Positions 44,906 through 53,250 of a stretch of DNA of 53,374 bases are shown in pieces; positions within the stretch are counted from its first letter, which is position 1; each line of letters opens with the position of its first letter. The notes below the pieces were generated by a model. That model saw nothing but the letters and a program-made list of their open reading frames with translations, searched no databases and had not been told where the DNA came from. The DNA lies in the NCBI GenBank assembly GCA_949296825.1, contig CASFQZ010000060.1, positions 1 to 53,374 on the forward strand. The letters are read 5' to 3'. The translations under genes and the position numbers were made by a program. This DNA comes from an uncultured Eubacteriales bacterium. Its GTDB lineage: Bacteria > Bacillota > Clostridia > Oscillospirales > Acutalibacteraceae.

Positions 44906-45040
44906 TTTTCAACAGACTCTCGACGAACTTTTCAACAGATAGTCTTGCGGAAAGATTTCAACAAAAATTTGCTTTTTTTGGACGAGTTATCAACAGGGAT
45001 TTATCGGTTTATCAACAGAAAATGAAAAAAATTATCAACA
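44906..45040 (+). repeat. Six direct repeats TTWTCAACA-like (DnaA-box-like)
   Basis: Nine-base elements start at 44906 (TTTTCAACA), 44929 (TTTTCAACA), 44955 (ATTTCAACA), 44987, 45009 and 45032 (TTATCAACA each). All are on the + strand, with start-to-start distances of 23, 26, 32, 22 and 23 bases. TTATCAACA differs from the DnaA box TTATCCACA by one base. Two copies extend to GACGA(AC/G)TTWTCAACAG. They fill the AT-rich 213-base gap between ispG and the dipeptidase gene. The gap holds no gene, and only weak -10-like sequences (44855-44890) for the dipeptidase. Confidence 0.6.
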
Positions 45041-45053
45041 TCCCTGGAGGGAA

Positions 45054-46106
45054 TTATGGAAGCTTTTCGACCTCTTCCACCAGTGCGTCCACAAGATGCT
45101 CTTCTGGAACTTTTCGAAGGATCTGGCCTTTTTTAAAAATCAGACCTTCACCTTTGCCGCCAGCGAGTCCAAGGTCTGCTTCTCTCGCTTCCCCCGGACC
45201 GTTTACCGCGCAACCCATGACAGCAACTGTTATGTCTTTTTTGCAGTTTTTGAGTCGCTGCTCCACTTCGCCGGCGATTTTAATTAAATCAATGGCGGTT
45301 CTTCCGCAGGTTGGGCAGGAAACAAAGCGTACTCCCCCACTCCGCAGACCAAGGGCTTTCAACAGATCCAGCCCGGCATAGACTTCATGAATCGGATCTG
45401 CGGTTAATGATATGCGGATGGTATCACCGATTCCATGCAGCAGCAGCGAGCCAATCCCGGCGGCGGATTTCAGCAGCCCCATCCGTTCCGTACCGGCTTC
45501 TGTTACACCGACATGTAGCGGATAGTCGGTTTTTTCTGAAATTTGTTCATAACATGACACTGTTCGTGCGACATCGGAGCTTTTGAGGGATAGGACAATT
45601 TGATCAAAATCAAATTTTTCAAGCAGTGAACAGTGATATAGCGCACTTTCAACCATTGCTTCCGGTGTGGGCGAGCCGTATTTAGCAAGAATCTCTTTTT
45701 CAAGCGAGCCGGAGTTGACGCCGATACGAATCGGAATCCCTTTTTCACGGCATATTTTTGCAACCATTTTTACCCGACCATCGGAACCGATATTACCGGG
45801 GTTAATGCGTATCTTGTCTACGCCGGCAGCGGCGCTTTCCAGTGCGAGCTTGTAGTCAAAGTGAATATCCGCGACAATAGGTATGTGAACCGCTTCCTTC
45901 AGCGCTTCAATGGTTTTTACGCAATCCATAGTTGGGATAGCAAGGCGGATCATTTCACAGCCGGCTGCCTCCAATTCTTTCGCCTGCCGCACACATCCGG
46001 CGGCGTCAGAAGACGGAACATTGAGCATGGATTGTACGGCAATGGGGTTATCACCGCCAATAGCGATATTACCGATGGAAACGATCTTTGTTTTTTTTCT
46101 CATCAT
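45054..46106 (-). CDS. ispG: 4-hydroxy-3-methylbut-2-en-1-yl diphosphate synthase
   Basis: A 350-residue [4Fe-4S] enzyme of the MEP isoprenoid pathway that reduces methylerythritol cyclodiphosphate to HMBPP. It has VADIHFDY, KIRINPGNIG, the cluster ligands in SCPTCGRT and MGCAVNGPGEA, and the C-terminal LGLAGGKGEG. Two adjacent ATGs (46106, 46103) follow GGAGGGG; either may be used. A GTG at 46121 overlaps the rseP stop (GTGA) but lacks a ribosome site. Last gene of the cdsA-dxr-rseP-ispG run. Confidence 0.96.
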   Translation of the reverse strand: MMRKKTKIVSIGNIAIGGDNPIAVQSMLNVPSSDAAGCVRQAKELEAAGCEMIRLAIPTMDCVKTIEALKEAVHIPIVADIHFDYKLALESAAAGVDKIRINPGNIGSDGRVKMVAKICREKGIPIRIGVNSGSLEKEILAKYGSPTPEAMVESALYHCSLLEKFDFDQIVLSLKSSDVARTVSCYEQISEKTDYPLHVGVTEAGTERMGLLKSAAGIGSLLLHGIGDTIRISLTADPIHEVYAGLDLLKALGLRSGGVRFVSCPTCGRTAIDLIKIAGEVEQRLKNCKKDITVAVMGCAVNGPGEAREADLGLAGGKGEGLIFKKGQILRKVPEEHLVDALVEEVEKLP

Positions 46107-46117
46107 TAGCCCCTCCG

Positions 46118-47188
46118 TCACTTAAACAGATATACGATATCTTTTATGGATATTACCGCGACCAGCGCTAACAGTAAAATCATCCCTGCTGCGTGGATAT
46201 ATTTTTCGTATTTCGGCAGGATCGGTTTGCGCGCTATACCTTCAGCAAGCAGGAAGAATAATCTGCCGCCATCAAGCGCCGGTATGGGAATCAGATTGAA
46301 CACGCCGATGTTGATGGTAATAAACGCCATAATATTGACGATCTGCGTAATTTTTTCGCTGGCAGCAGCTTCCGAAGCTACATCAGCGATAATATCGATT
46401 GTGCCGATCGGACCAGATAGATCGGTAATACCATATCGCCCGGTGATCATATCGAAAAGTGTCAGCCAGACGATTCGGGCGGTGGAAACGGTATCTAAAA
46501 ACGCGTTTTTCACAATGAGCCAAGGCGTTTTTTCTAAACCGTATAGAATAAAATCAAAAACAACCGTATTGGTCCCGTTAATTTCCTGCATATCGAATTT
46601 AACATTTGTAAGTTTTGTTTTTTCGCCGTCTCGAATAACGGTAAAATCATAAACACCGTCTTCGTCGCGAACCATAGCGTAGCTCAAGTCGGTGGAATTG
46701 AATATATGCATTCCATTCACTTCAATGATTTTATCTTCCACCTGCAAGCCATAATCACAGCTGACGGCGGAGTCGTAAAATTGCGCGATGGTGCGTGTTC
46801 CGATCAAGTCCTCTGTGCTGTTCATGACGCCGCAAAGAATCAATCCAAGCAATATATTCATTATGCCGCCTGCGGCAACAATCAAAATACGCTGCCAGAC
46901 TTTTTTATTACAAAAGGCTCCGGGATTGTTTGACGCTTCGTCTTCGCCCTCCATTTGGACAAACCCGCCGATTGGCAAAAGGCGCAATGAAATTTGCGTT
47001 TCACCGCGACGGAATTTAAAAAGAACTGGACCCATGCCTATGGAAAATTCATGAACGGTGACTTTGTTGAGCTTTGCGGTGATAAAGTGTCCCAGCTCAT
47101 GGATGAAAATAATAAATCCAAAAAATAGAATTGCAAATAAGATCGGCCAGACTTTGCCCCAAATGTCACCGATTGTGATATCCGGCAT
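46118..47188 (-). CDS. rseP: Site-2 intramembrane metalloprotease
   Basis: A 356-residue M50 membrane protease (RseP/RasP/YluC type) that cuts transmembrane substrates such as anti-sigma factors and leftover signal peptides. The zinc motif HELGH gives H30, E31 and H34 in the first helix; the third ligand is in NLIPIPALDGGR. One PDZ-like domain lies at about 120-200 between helices. AAAGGAGC precedes the ATG. Position between dxr and ispG is the usual Firmicutes order. Confidence 0.95.
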   Translation of the reverse strand: MPDITIGDIWGKVWPILFAILFFGFIIFIHELGHFITAKLNKVTVHEFSIGMGPVLFKFRRGETQISLRLLPIGGFVQMEGEDEASNNPGAFCNKKVWQRILIVAAGGIMNILLGLILCGVMNSTEDLIGTRTIAQFYDSAVSCDYGLQVEDKIIEVNGMHIFNSTDLSYAMVRDEDGVYDFTVIRDGEKTKLTNVKFDMQEINGTNTVVFDFILYGLEKTPWLIVKNAFLDTVSTARIVWLTLFDMITGRYGITDLSGPIGTIDIIADVASEAAASEKITQIVNIMAFITINIGVFNLIPIPALDGGRLFFLLAEGIARKPILPKYEKYIHAAGMILLLALVAVISIKDIVYLFK

Positions 47189-47271
47189 TTTTCCAGCTCC
47201 TTTCTGAATAACTATTTCTATCTAACAGTTTACGCTTCCCGGTAAAACTCTATTCCGGTGAACAGGCAAAA

Positions 47272-48420
47272 TTACACTTTCGCGAGCGCCCGAACGGTTT
47301 CGCGCATTTGACGATCTATCGAGAAAACATCGTCTATGGTGAAATGCTCCTGATTATGTACCGCCGCAGAGGCTGCTTCGATGAGTCTTGGTATTTCAAG
47401 GAATCGAATCTGTCCTGCTCGGAACATGGCGTTGGCTTCTTCGTTGGCAGAATTAACCGCCGCAGGATATAGTCCTCCCTTCTCTACCGCCTGTCGGCAG
47501 AGATCAATACAGCGGAATGTTTTTTCATCCGGCGCAAAGAAGGTCAGCGTCCCGCATTTCGCAAGATCTAATTCTTCTACGGGGGACTCGTATCGTTCGG
47601 GATAGGTCAGCGCATATTGGATTGGGATGCGCATATCCGGCAGTCCCAATTGAGCAATGACGGAATTGTCGTCATACATCACAAGGGAATGAACAATACT
47701 TTCCCGATGGACTACAATATCAACCTGAGAGGGGCGCACATGAAATAAGCGAACCGCTTCAATAAGCTCCAGTCCTTTATTAAACATGGTTGCGCTGTCA
47801 ATGGTTATTTTTGCGCCCATGCTCCAATTTGGATGATTCAGCGCCTGTTTTACCGTTACCTTTTCCAAATCCTTTTCTGTTTTGCCGAAGAAGGGGCCGC
47901 CGGACGCCGTTAAAATAATTTTTTTTACGGCTGCGTTTGATGGTTTGCCCTGGAGACATTGGAAAATTGCCGAATGCTCACTGTCAACCGGCAAAATCTT
48001 CGCATGATGTTTCTCCGCTTCTGAAAGCACCAGCTCTCCGCCGGCGACCAGGGATTCTTTGTTCGCCAAAGCCAGGTTTTTTCCTGCGTTTAAAACAGCA
48101 AGCGTCGGTCGCAAGCCCGCAAGTCCGACAATGGCGTTAATCACTATGTCTGCGCCGCTGTTTGCAGCGCATTCACAGATGCCCTCTTCCCCGCTGAGAA
48201 TGCGGGTCGATGTGTCGGAAACGCGCATCTTCAATTCGCGGGCTTTTGCTTCGTTTAAAAGAGCGGCTTTCTCGGGATGAAACTCTCGAATTTGCTGCTC
48301 CATCAACGCTGCATTGCTTCCGGCGGTTAGAAAAGAAACGCGATAGCCCCGTTTTTTTGCGACATCCAGAGATTGGGTACCGATGGACCCGGTGGAGCCG
48401 AGAATGCCGATGGTTTTCAT
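47272..48420 (-). CDS. dxr: 1-deoxy-D-xylulose 5-phosphate reductoisomerase
   Basis: A 382-residue NADPH enzyme, first committed step of the MEP pathway, turning DXP into MEP. The NADPH loop is GSTGSIG (8-14). Metal and substrate motifs are ALANKESLVAGG, LPVDSEHSAIFQ and ASGGPFFG. The C-terminal four-helix part is complete. It follows cdsA directly (the stop and start adjoin), with GGAGA nine bases before the ATG. Confidence 0.97.
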   Translation of the reverse strand: MKTIGILGSTGSIGTQSLDVAKKRGYRVSFLTAGSNAALMEQQIREFHPEKAALLNEAKARELKMRVSDTSTRILSGEEGICECAANSGADIVINAIVGLAGLRPTLAVLNAGKNLALANKESLVAGGELVLSEAEKHHAKILPVDSEHSAIFQCLQGKPSNAAVKKIILTASGGPFFGKTEKDLEKVTVKQALNHPNWSMGAKITIDSATMFNKGLELIEAVRLFHVRPSQVDIVVHRESIVHSLVMYDDNSVIAQLGLPDMRIPIQYALTYPERYESPVEELDLAKCGTLTFFAPDEKTFRCIDLCRQAVEKGGLYPAAVNSANEEANAMFRAGQIRFLEIPRLIEAASAAVHNQEHFTIDDVFSIDRQMRETVRALAKV

Positions 48421-49305
48421 TCAGATCATCTCCGTTATAACGCTGATCAGTTTTAGAATGCCGTAAAGGCATGGCCAGACGAAAAGGCAGCTGTCAAAAC
48501 GATCCATAATACCGCCGTGACCGGGGAGAATCTTTCCGAAATCCTTGATGCCGTAATTGCGCTTGATGGTAGAGGCAGCCAGATCGCCGCACATGCTAAT
48601 TATTGACAGAACAACGGAGGAGATGGCGATCAGCCAATATGGAATCACGGGCACCTCGAAGAAGAACCGGCGGAAAACAAGCAGCAAAAGAAGGTTTATA
48701 AGCATGGTGATTACTACCCCGCCAATTGCGCCTTCCACGGTTTTCTTGGGGCTGATTGTCGGACAAAGTTTATGCCTGCCGAAGGCTCTTCCGGTAAAAT
48801 AGGCGAAAATATCGGTAAACCAAGAGCAAGTGAAGGAAAATAGAATGAAGAAAACGCCTTCCGATTTTTGACTGTATTCCGGTAATGTTGAAATATCCCT
48901 TAAAAACAAAAGAGACGAATAAGCATAAGGGATCGCAATGGCAGAAAAAACGGCAATAGCGACATGTTCAAATCGCGTAGATTGAAATTTTACCAGCATC
49001 AAAATCAACGATAGCAGGATGTAAAAACAGTAGAGCATAGCCGCGTTTTCGCGGAATAACAACAGCAAATCACGAAGCAAACCTTCTGTTTCATAACCAA
49101 TATAAGTGATCGGCGCGAGGGCTGAGACAAGCAGCGAAAGGACCATGACCGGGGTATTTTTGATCTTAGCCGCTTTAAGGACCTCATACACTGATACGAC
49201 CGCAAGAAGCGCCAGCAGCAAAGCGAAAATCGGCGTATGAAGACAAAGCATCATGATAACAAAAAAAACGGCGATCACGCAGCCGGTTAAAATACGCTGT
49301 TTCAT
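48421..49305 (-). CDS. cdsA: Phosphatidate cytidylyltransferase
   Basis: A 294-residue multi-pass membrane enzyme making CDP-diacylglycerol from phosphatidic acid and CTP, for phospholipid synthesis. It has about eight membrane helices and the C-terminal signature CGDLAASTIKRNYGIKDFG, then PGHGGIMDRFDS. GAGGAGG precedes the ATG. In most Firmicutes uppS lies just upstream; here that position holds a 71-residue cysteine protein, and uppS is not in the window. Confidence 0.96.
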   Translation of the reverse strand: MKQRILTGCVIAVFFVIMMLCLHTPIFALLLALLAVVSVYEVLKAAKIKNTPVMVLSLLVSALAPITYIGYETEGLLRDLLLLFRENAAMLYCFYILLSLILMLVKFQSTRFEHVAIAVFSAIAIPYAYSSLLFLRDISTLPEYSQKSEGVFFILFSFTCSWFTDIFAYFTGRAFGRHKLCPTISPKKTVEGAIGGVVITMLINLLLLLVFRRFFFEVPVIPYWLIAISSVVLSIISMCGDLAASTIKRNYGIKDFGKILPGHGGIMDRFDSCLFVWPCLYGILKLISVITEMI

Positions 49306-49320
49306 GAAACTCCTCCTCGT

Positions 49321-49536
49321 TTATAGCTTAAAATCAGCAGCCGTATAACTGTCGTCGGCAGACAGGGTGCGCGGCAAACGCTTCAACGGATCGTAGATAT
49401 ATTTTTTGCAGCAGTATGATAAAGATACGATACCTTTGACGCGACAGAGCACTTCCCTGCCGGTTGGAGAAAGTCTGCCGTTTTCACAGTACTCGCATCT
49501 GGGAGCATGATCATCGCTAAAAAGATTTTGTTTCAT
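49321..49536 (-). CDS. Small cysteine-rich protein upstream of cdsA
   Basis: A 71-residue protein with C14, C17 (CEYCENG), C31 and C42-C43, then the segment YDPLKRLPRTL and an acidic ADFKL end. The four-cysteine spacing suggests a small metal-binding fold. It looks like a short conserved protein of Clostridia, but I know no function. GGAGCGAT lies eight bases before the ATG. The stop is 15 bases before cdsA, so they probably share a transcript. Confidence 0.75.
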   Translation of the reverse strand: MKQNLFSDDHAPRCEYCENGRLSPTGREVLCRVKGIVSLSYCCKKYIYDPLKRLPRTLSADDSYTAADFKL

Positions 49537-49688
49537 AAGGATCGCTCCAATCTATTACTCGTTGCGTTCTGAAAGTTCGGCTATATTTTAACACTCAAAC
49601 CGTCAAATTTCAACCTTTCCGGTCACTTTCTCCGATGCTTGCGGTAAAGTTTACAATTTGCAAATAATTATTTATCTGCTTCGCTTTT

Positions 49689-49717
49689 TCATGATTTGAC
49701 TGTCGGCAGCATATATT
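49689..49717 (+). promoter_or_regulatory. Possible sigma-E-type promoter of spoIIID
   Basis: TCATGATT at 49689-49696 and CATATATT at 49710-49717, 13 bases apart, resemble the mother-cell sigma-E boxes (GTCATATT, CATACAAT). spoIIID is sigma-E controlled in Bacillus. Both matches are partial. Confidence 0.35.
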
Positions 49718-49747
49718 CAACTGACTGAATAAGGAGATGAGTAGGAC

Positions 49748-50032
49748 ATGGAGTATAATGACAAGAGAGCCGTTCTTCTCGGAGAATATATTGTATGCCA
49801 CAAGGCAACTGTCCGTGCGGCGGCGCGGGCGTTTGGGATCAGCAAATCAACGGTACATATGGATGTTTCCAATCGCTTAAAAAGAATCAACGGCGGATTA
49901 TATCGGAAGGTCCGAGAAATTTTGGATATCAACAAAGAGCAGCGACACATTCGCGGCGGTCTGGCTACCAAGGAAAAGTATGAAAGAATGCGCAAAATGG
50001 AGGCGCCGAGGGCTAGCAAAGATAGCAGATGA
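49748..50032 (+). CDS. spoIIID: Sporulation transcriptional regulator SpoIIID
   Basis: A 94-residue DNA-binding protein that switches mother-cell transcription between the sigma-E and sigma-K stages. The helix-turn-helix is at about 22-45 (TVRAAARAFGISKSTVHMDV), with the basic stretch RLKRINGGLYRKVREIL following, as in Bacillus and Clostridium SpoIIID. AAGGAG lies 11 bases upstream. It stands alone between divergent and convergent genes and ends at a hairpin. Its presence argues that the organism can make endospores. Confidence 0.95.
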   Translation: MEYNDKRAVLLGEYIVCHKATVRAAARAFGISKSTVHMDVSNRLKRINGGLYRKVREILDINKEQRHIRGGLATKEKYERMRKMEAPRASKDSR

Positions 50033-50042
50033 ATAAAAGAGA

Positions 50043-50081
50043 AAACTGCTCCGCAAAAGATAACCTCTTGCGGAGCAGTTT
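50043..50081. terminator. Terminator shared by spoIIID and the DUF1667 gene
   Basis: A 14-base perfect stem (AAACTGCTCCGCAA with its complement) and an 11-base loop. The T tract is better on the minus strand. Confidence 0.82.
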
Positions 50082-50099
50082 CCCGAAAGGAAGAAATAA

Positions 50100-50456
50100 T
50101 TAACACTCGTTCGTTGCGACAATGGCGACACCTGTGTGCAGGATATCATCTATGATTGTATCGCCGATATGGACCGGTGCTTTTACAGTGATCTGATTGA
50201 TGACTTTCATGCAGTCAAAGAGCATGGATTTCGGAATGGGCGCAGCAGATTTGACAGGAACAACCGGATGGCGCCCGCCGTCCACTTTGACTGTTGTTGT
50301 CAGAGAGCGGGTCGGGTTTGTCATTTCTGTTCTTGCATAGGCGTCGCCGCGCTTACAGGTATTGCCTGTTACGGATAAAATTTGTCCGTTGTCGTCCAGC
50401 TCGACCGTAATCGAGCACCCAAGAGGACAAGCCACACAAGTCAAATTCTTTTTCAT
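50100..50456 (-). CDS. DUF1667 domain protein
   Basis: A 118-residue protein of the DUF1667 family, with C7, C10, C14 and C34 (CVACPLGC, NTCKRG) that probably bind a metal or Fe-S cluster. It is regularly the third gene after a GlpA-like and a pyridine-nucleotide FAD oxidoreductase, as here, and is presumed to be an electron-carrying subunit. The start overlaps the FAD gene stop by ATGA. Confidence 0.88.
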   Translation of the reverse strand: MKKNLTCVACPLGCSITVELDDNGQILSVTGNTCKRGDAYARTEMTNPTRSLTTTVKVDGGRHPVVPVKSAAPIPKSMLFDCMKVINQITVKAPVHIGDTIIDDILHTGVAIVATNEC

Positions 50457-51718
50457 TGCGATTCCTCCACTCTGACACAGATCTTGCTGTCTTTTGTTAG
50501 TTTTGCAATTATATCAGCAGGAACGGTTACATTTTCCATTTCACCGGGGGCAAGTTTTACTTTCTTTTTCGCGGAAATCACAGTTCCGTCGGCCTCCAGG
50601 ACAACTTTCGCATTTTTATAGACAGCACCAACACGGAAGTACAGTTTGATATCCTCCTTGGAGCGGATATTCATTTTCTGCGGTACAATATAGCGTACGC
50701 CGTTCCCGGGGATTGTGGGAATGTATTCGGCGTTTTCAAAGGCGGCTCGATCCTTGATATAGGCAGCGGCGCCCTGCCCTGCGATTTGCGCTTCCATGGT
50801 GACATAGTCAACCAAATCGTGTACCTGCAAAACGTTGCCGCAGGCAAAAACGCCTGGATGGTCTGTTTCACGCATTTCTGTTACAACAGCGCCTTTTGTG
50901 ATGGGATCAAGCGTAATGCCAATGCCTTTGGTCAATTCATTCTCCGGAATCAGACCGACAGAAAGCATCAGGGTATCGCATTCGACATATTCCTGTGTTT
51001 CGTCGATTACCTGCCCATGATCATCAACCCTGGCGATGGTCACTCCTTCCAGGCGCTCCTTGCCATGGGTTTCAATGACCGTGGTGCTGAGCTTTAACGG
51101 AATGTCGAAATCATTCAGACACTGCACAATGTTGCGAGTTAAACCGCCGGAATAGGGCATCAGCTCGCAGACCATTTTGACTTCGGCGCCTTCCAACGTC
51201 ATTCTGCGCGCCATAATCAGTCCGATATCGCCGGAGCCGAGAATGACAATTTTCTTACCAGGCATATAGCCATCAATATTGACATATTTTTGCGCCGTAC
51301 CGGCGGTCATGATGCCGGACGCGCGGGTGCCTGCAATTGAAAGAGCGCCGCGCGGACGCTCACGGCAGCCCATGGCGAGAATGACGGCAGCTGCGTTGAT
51401 CTGCAGCAGTCCATCTTTTTTATTGACGGCAGTTACCAGATTTTGTGGGGAAATATCAAGAACCATGGTGTCGGTCTTAACATCAATATCGGTCTGTTTG
51501 ACCTGCTCAATGAATCTGCCGGCATATTCCGGACCGGATAGTTCCTCGCCAAAATAATGAAGACCGAATCCGGTGTGGATGCACTGCTCCAGAATGCCGC
51601 CCAGCGTTTCCGCTCTCTCCAGAATGATAATTTTTTTTACACCGCATTCTTTTGCCTGCAGTGCCGCAGCCATACCGGCAGGACCGCCGCCGACAACGAC
51701 AAGATCGTAATTCAACAT
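50453..51718 (-). CDS. NAD(P)/FAD-dependent oxidoreductase
   Basis: A 421-residue flavoprotein with the FAD loop VVGGGPAGMAAA at the N-terminus, a second Rossmann motif IVILGSGDIGLIMARR near 165 and the late FACGNVLQVHD. I start at the ATG at 51718 with GTGAGG upstream; the frame's extension to 51784 overlaps the previous gene. Between a GlpA-like dehydrogenase and DUF1667 it probably passes electrons from glycerol-3-phosphate oxidation on to a carrier. Confidence 0.9.
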   Translation of the reverse strand: MLNYDLVVVGGGPAGMAAALQAKECGVKKIIILERAETLGGILEQCIHTGFGLHYFGEELSGPEYAGRFIEQVKQTDIDVKTDTMVLDISPQNLVTAVNKKDGLLQINAAAVILAMGCRERPRGALSIAGTRASGIMTAGTAQKYVNIDGYMPGKKIVILGSGDIGLIMARRMTLEGAEVKMVCELMPYSGGLTRNIVQCLNDFDIPLKLSTTVIETHGKERLEGVTIARVDDHGQVIDETQEYVECDTLMLSVGLIPENELTKGIGITLDPITKGAVVTEMRETDHPGVFACGNVLQVHDLVDYVTMEAQIAGQGAAAYIKDRAAFENAEYIPTIPGNGVRYIVPQKMNIRSKEDIKLYFRVGAVYKNAKVVLEADGTVISAKKKVKLAPGEMENVTVPADIIAKLTKDSKICVRVEESQ

Positions 51719-51728
51719 AAACGCAACC

Positions 51729-53165
51729 TCACTTCGTTTTATCGAAAAGAATATTTGAACCGCCGCCGAATTTTGTAATTTCATTGATCGGAATATTCAG
51801 CTCGCGGGAGAGGATTTCAACGACTTTAGATCCGCAGAAACCGCCTTGGCATCTGCCCATTCCGGCGCGGGTCCGGCGCTTAATACCGTCTACATCCCGG
51901 GCGCCGGCGGGAGCGTGAATGGCATCAATAATCTCTCCTTCGGTGATCGTTTCGCAGCGACAGATGATTCGACCATAGGCGGGATGTTCTTTTACAAGCT
52001 GCTCTCGCTCTTTGTCTGTGAGATGGCGGAATCGAACCGGCTCCGGACGAATCGGATTAAATGCTTCGTTCTTTTCCGGCCGGCTTCCCATGGCTTCAAA
52101 AAGCGCTTCACAAACCATTTCAGCAGTCGCTGGGGCGGAAGAAAGACCGGGTGATTCGATGCCGGCGGCGTTGATCAATCGGGCATTTGCTTTGCTGACG
52201 CCGATAATAAAATCATCGTTTGTCGGATGTGCGCGCAAGCCGGCAAAGGAGGTAATGGCGTCTCTGGTGGAAACACAGGGAACGCTCTTCGTCGCAAGGC
52301 GGCGCACGGTATCCAAGCCTGCCGCAGTTGTAGCGGTATTTTCCTTATCGTCAATATCTGTTGCCGTCGGACCAATCAGAAGATTACCGTCTACGGTCGG
52401 CGTCACCAGAATACCCTTTCCCATCGCGGTGGGACACTGGAAAATAGTGTGAGAAACCGTATCGCCGACCGAGCGGTCCAAAACATAATATTCGCCGGAG
52501 CGGATAATCAATTGAACTGAGTCATCGCCGAACATTTTTGCAATGTCATCTGAAGCGCCTCCGGCTGCGTTGATTACATATTTTGTATCAATTTCGCCTT
52601 TGGTCGTATGAAGGCGGATAAATGTACCCATATCCTCTGCGGAGGTAATGCCAGTATTGCGGTGGAAATCTACCCCGTTGCCGACTGCATTTTCCGTTGC
52701 AGCGATGGTCAGCTCGTAGGGGCAAACTATACCGGCAGAAGACGCTAAAAGCGCACCTTTTGCTTCCGTGCTGATATTAGGCTCCAATTCCCGCAGCTTC
52801 TGCTGGTCGATGATTTCCATGCGCTCTACGCCATTTGCTATGCCGCGGTTATACAGCTCGCGGATGGTTGACATTTCTTCATCACTGAATGCAACCACAA
52901 GGGAACCGTTATTTTTATAAGGGACGGAAAGCTCGCGGCACACCTTCGGCATCATGCGGCAGCCTTTTACATTCAGCTTTGCTTTCAGGGTCCCGGTTTT
53001 TGCGTCAAAACCAGCGTGAACAATGGCACTGTTGGCTTTGGAAGCCCCCATTGCCACATCGTTGTTTTTTTCGACGAGCGCTGTTTTCAATCGATAGGAT
53101 GAAAGCAGTCGCGCTGTCATTGCGCCGGTAACGCCCGCGCCAATGATGACCACATCATAACACAT
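51729..53165 (-). CDS. GlpA-like FAD-dependent dehydrogenase with BFD-like [2Fe-2S] tail
   Basis: A 478-residue flavoprotein of the GlpA/L-2-hydroxyglutarate oxidase group. The FAD motif is VVIIGAGVTGAMTARLL, then GASKANSAIVHAG. The C-terminal BFD-like domain has CRCETITEGEI and GRCQGGFC, four cysteines for a [2Fe-2S] cluster. Clostridial homologues act as anaerobic glycerol-3-phosphate dehydrogenase. No glpK or glpF is in the window, so the substrate is inference. It has its own promoter. No strong ribosome site is seen before the ATG, only GAGG. Confidence 0.9.
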   Translation of the reverse strand: MCYDVVIIGAGVTGAMTARLLSSYRLKTALVEKNNDVAMGASKANSAIVHAGFDAKTGTLKAKLNVKGCRMMPKVCRELSVPYKNNGSLVVAFSDEEMSTIRELYNRGIANGVERMEIIDQQKLRELEPNISTEAKGALLASSAGIVCPYELTIAATENAVGNGVDFHRNTGITSAEDMGTFIRLHTTKGEIDTKYVINAAGGASDDIAKMFGDDSVQLIIRSGEYYVLDRSVGDTVSHTIFQCPTAMGKGILVTPTVDGNLLIGPTATDIDDKENTATTAAGLDTVRRLATKSVPCVSTRDAITSFAGLRAHPTNDDFIIGVSKANARLINAAGIESPGLSSAPATAEMVCEALFEAMGSRPEKNEAFNPIRPEPVRFRHLTDKEREQLVKEHPAYGRIICRCETITEGEIIDAIHAPAGARDVDGIKRRTRAGMGRCQGGFCGSKVVEILSRELNIPINEITKFGGGSNILFDKTK

Positions 53166-53221
53166 ATAAAAAACCTCGCAAACAAGTTTTGCCTATCCGG
53201 CAATTCATATCTTTGCTCTAC

Positions 53222-53250
53222 ATTTTATCATAGATTGCCGTAATAATCAA
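53222..53250 (-). promoter_or_regulatory. Promoter of the GlpA-like operon
   Basis: On the minus strand TTGATT (53245-53250) and TAAAAT (53222-53227) are 17 bases apart. The leader of about 50 bases contains a small hairpin (TTGCC with GGCAA). The remaining 53251-53374 is AT-rich and shows no gene. Confidence 0.7.

Noticed and set aside
44841..45053. Replication origin
   Set aside because: The repeats resemble DnaA boxes, but none is the exact consensus and neither dnaA, dnaN nor a clear unwinding element is present; kept as an unexplained array instead.
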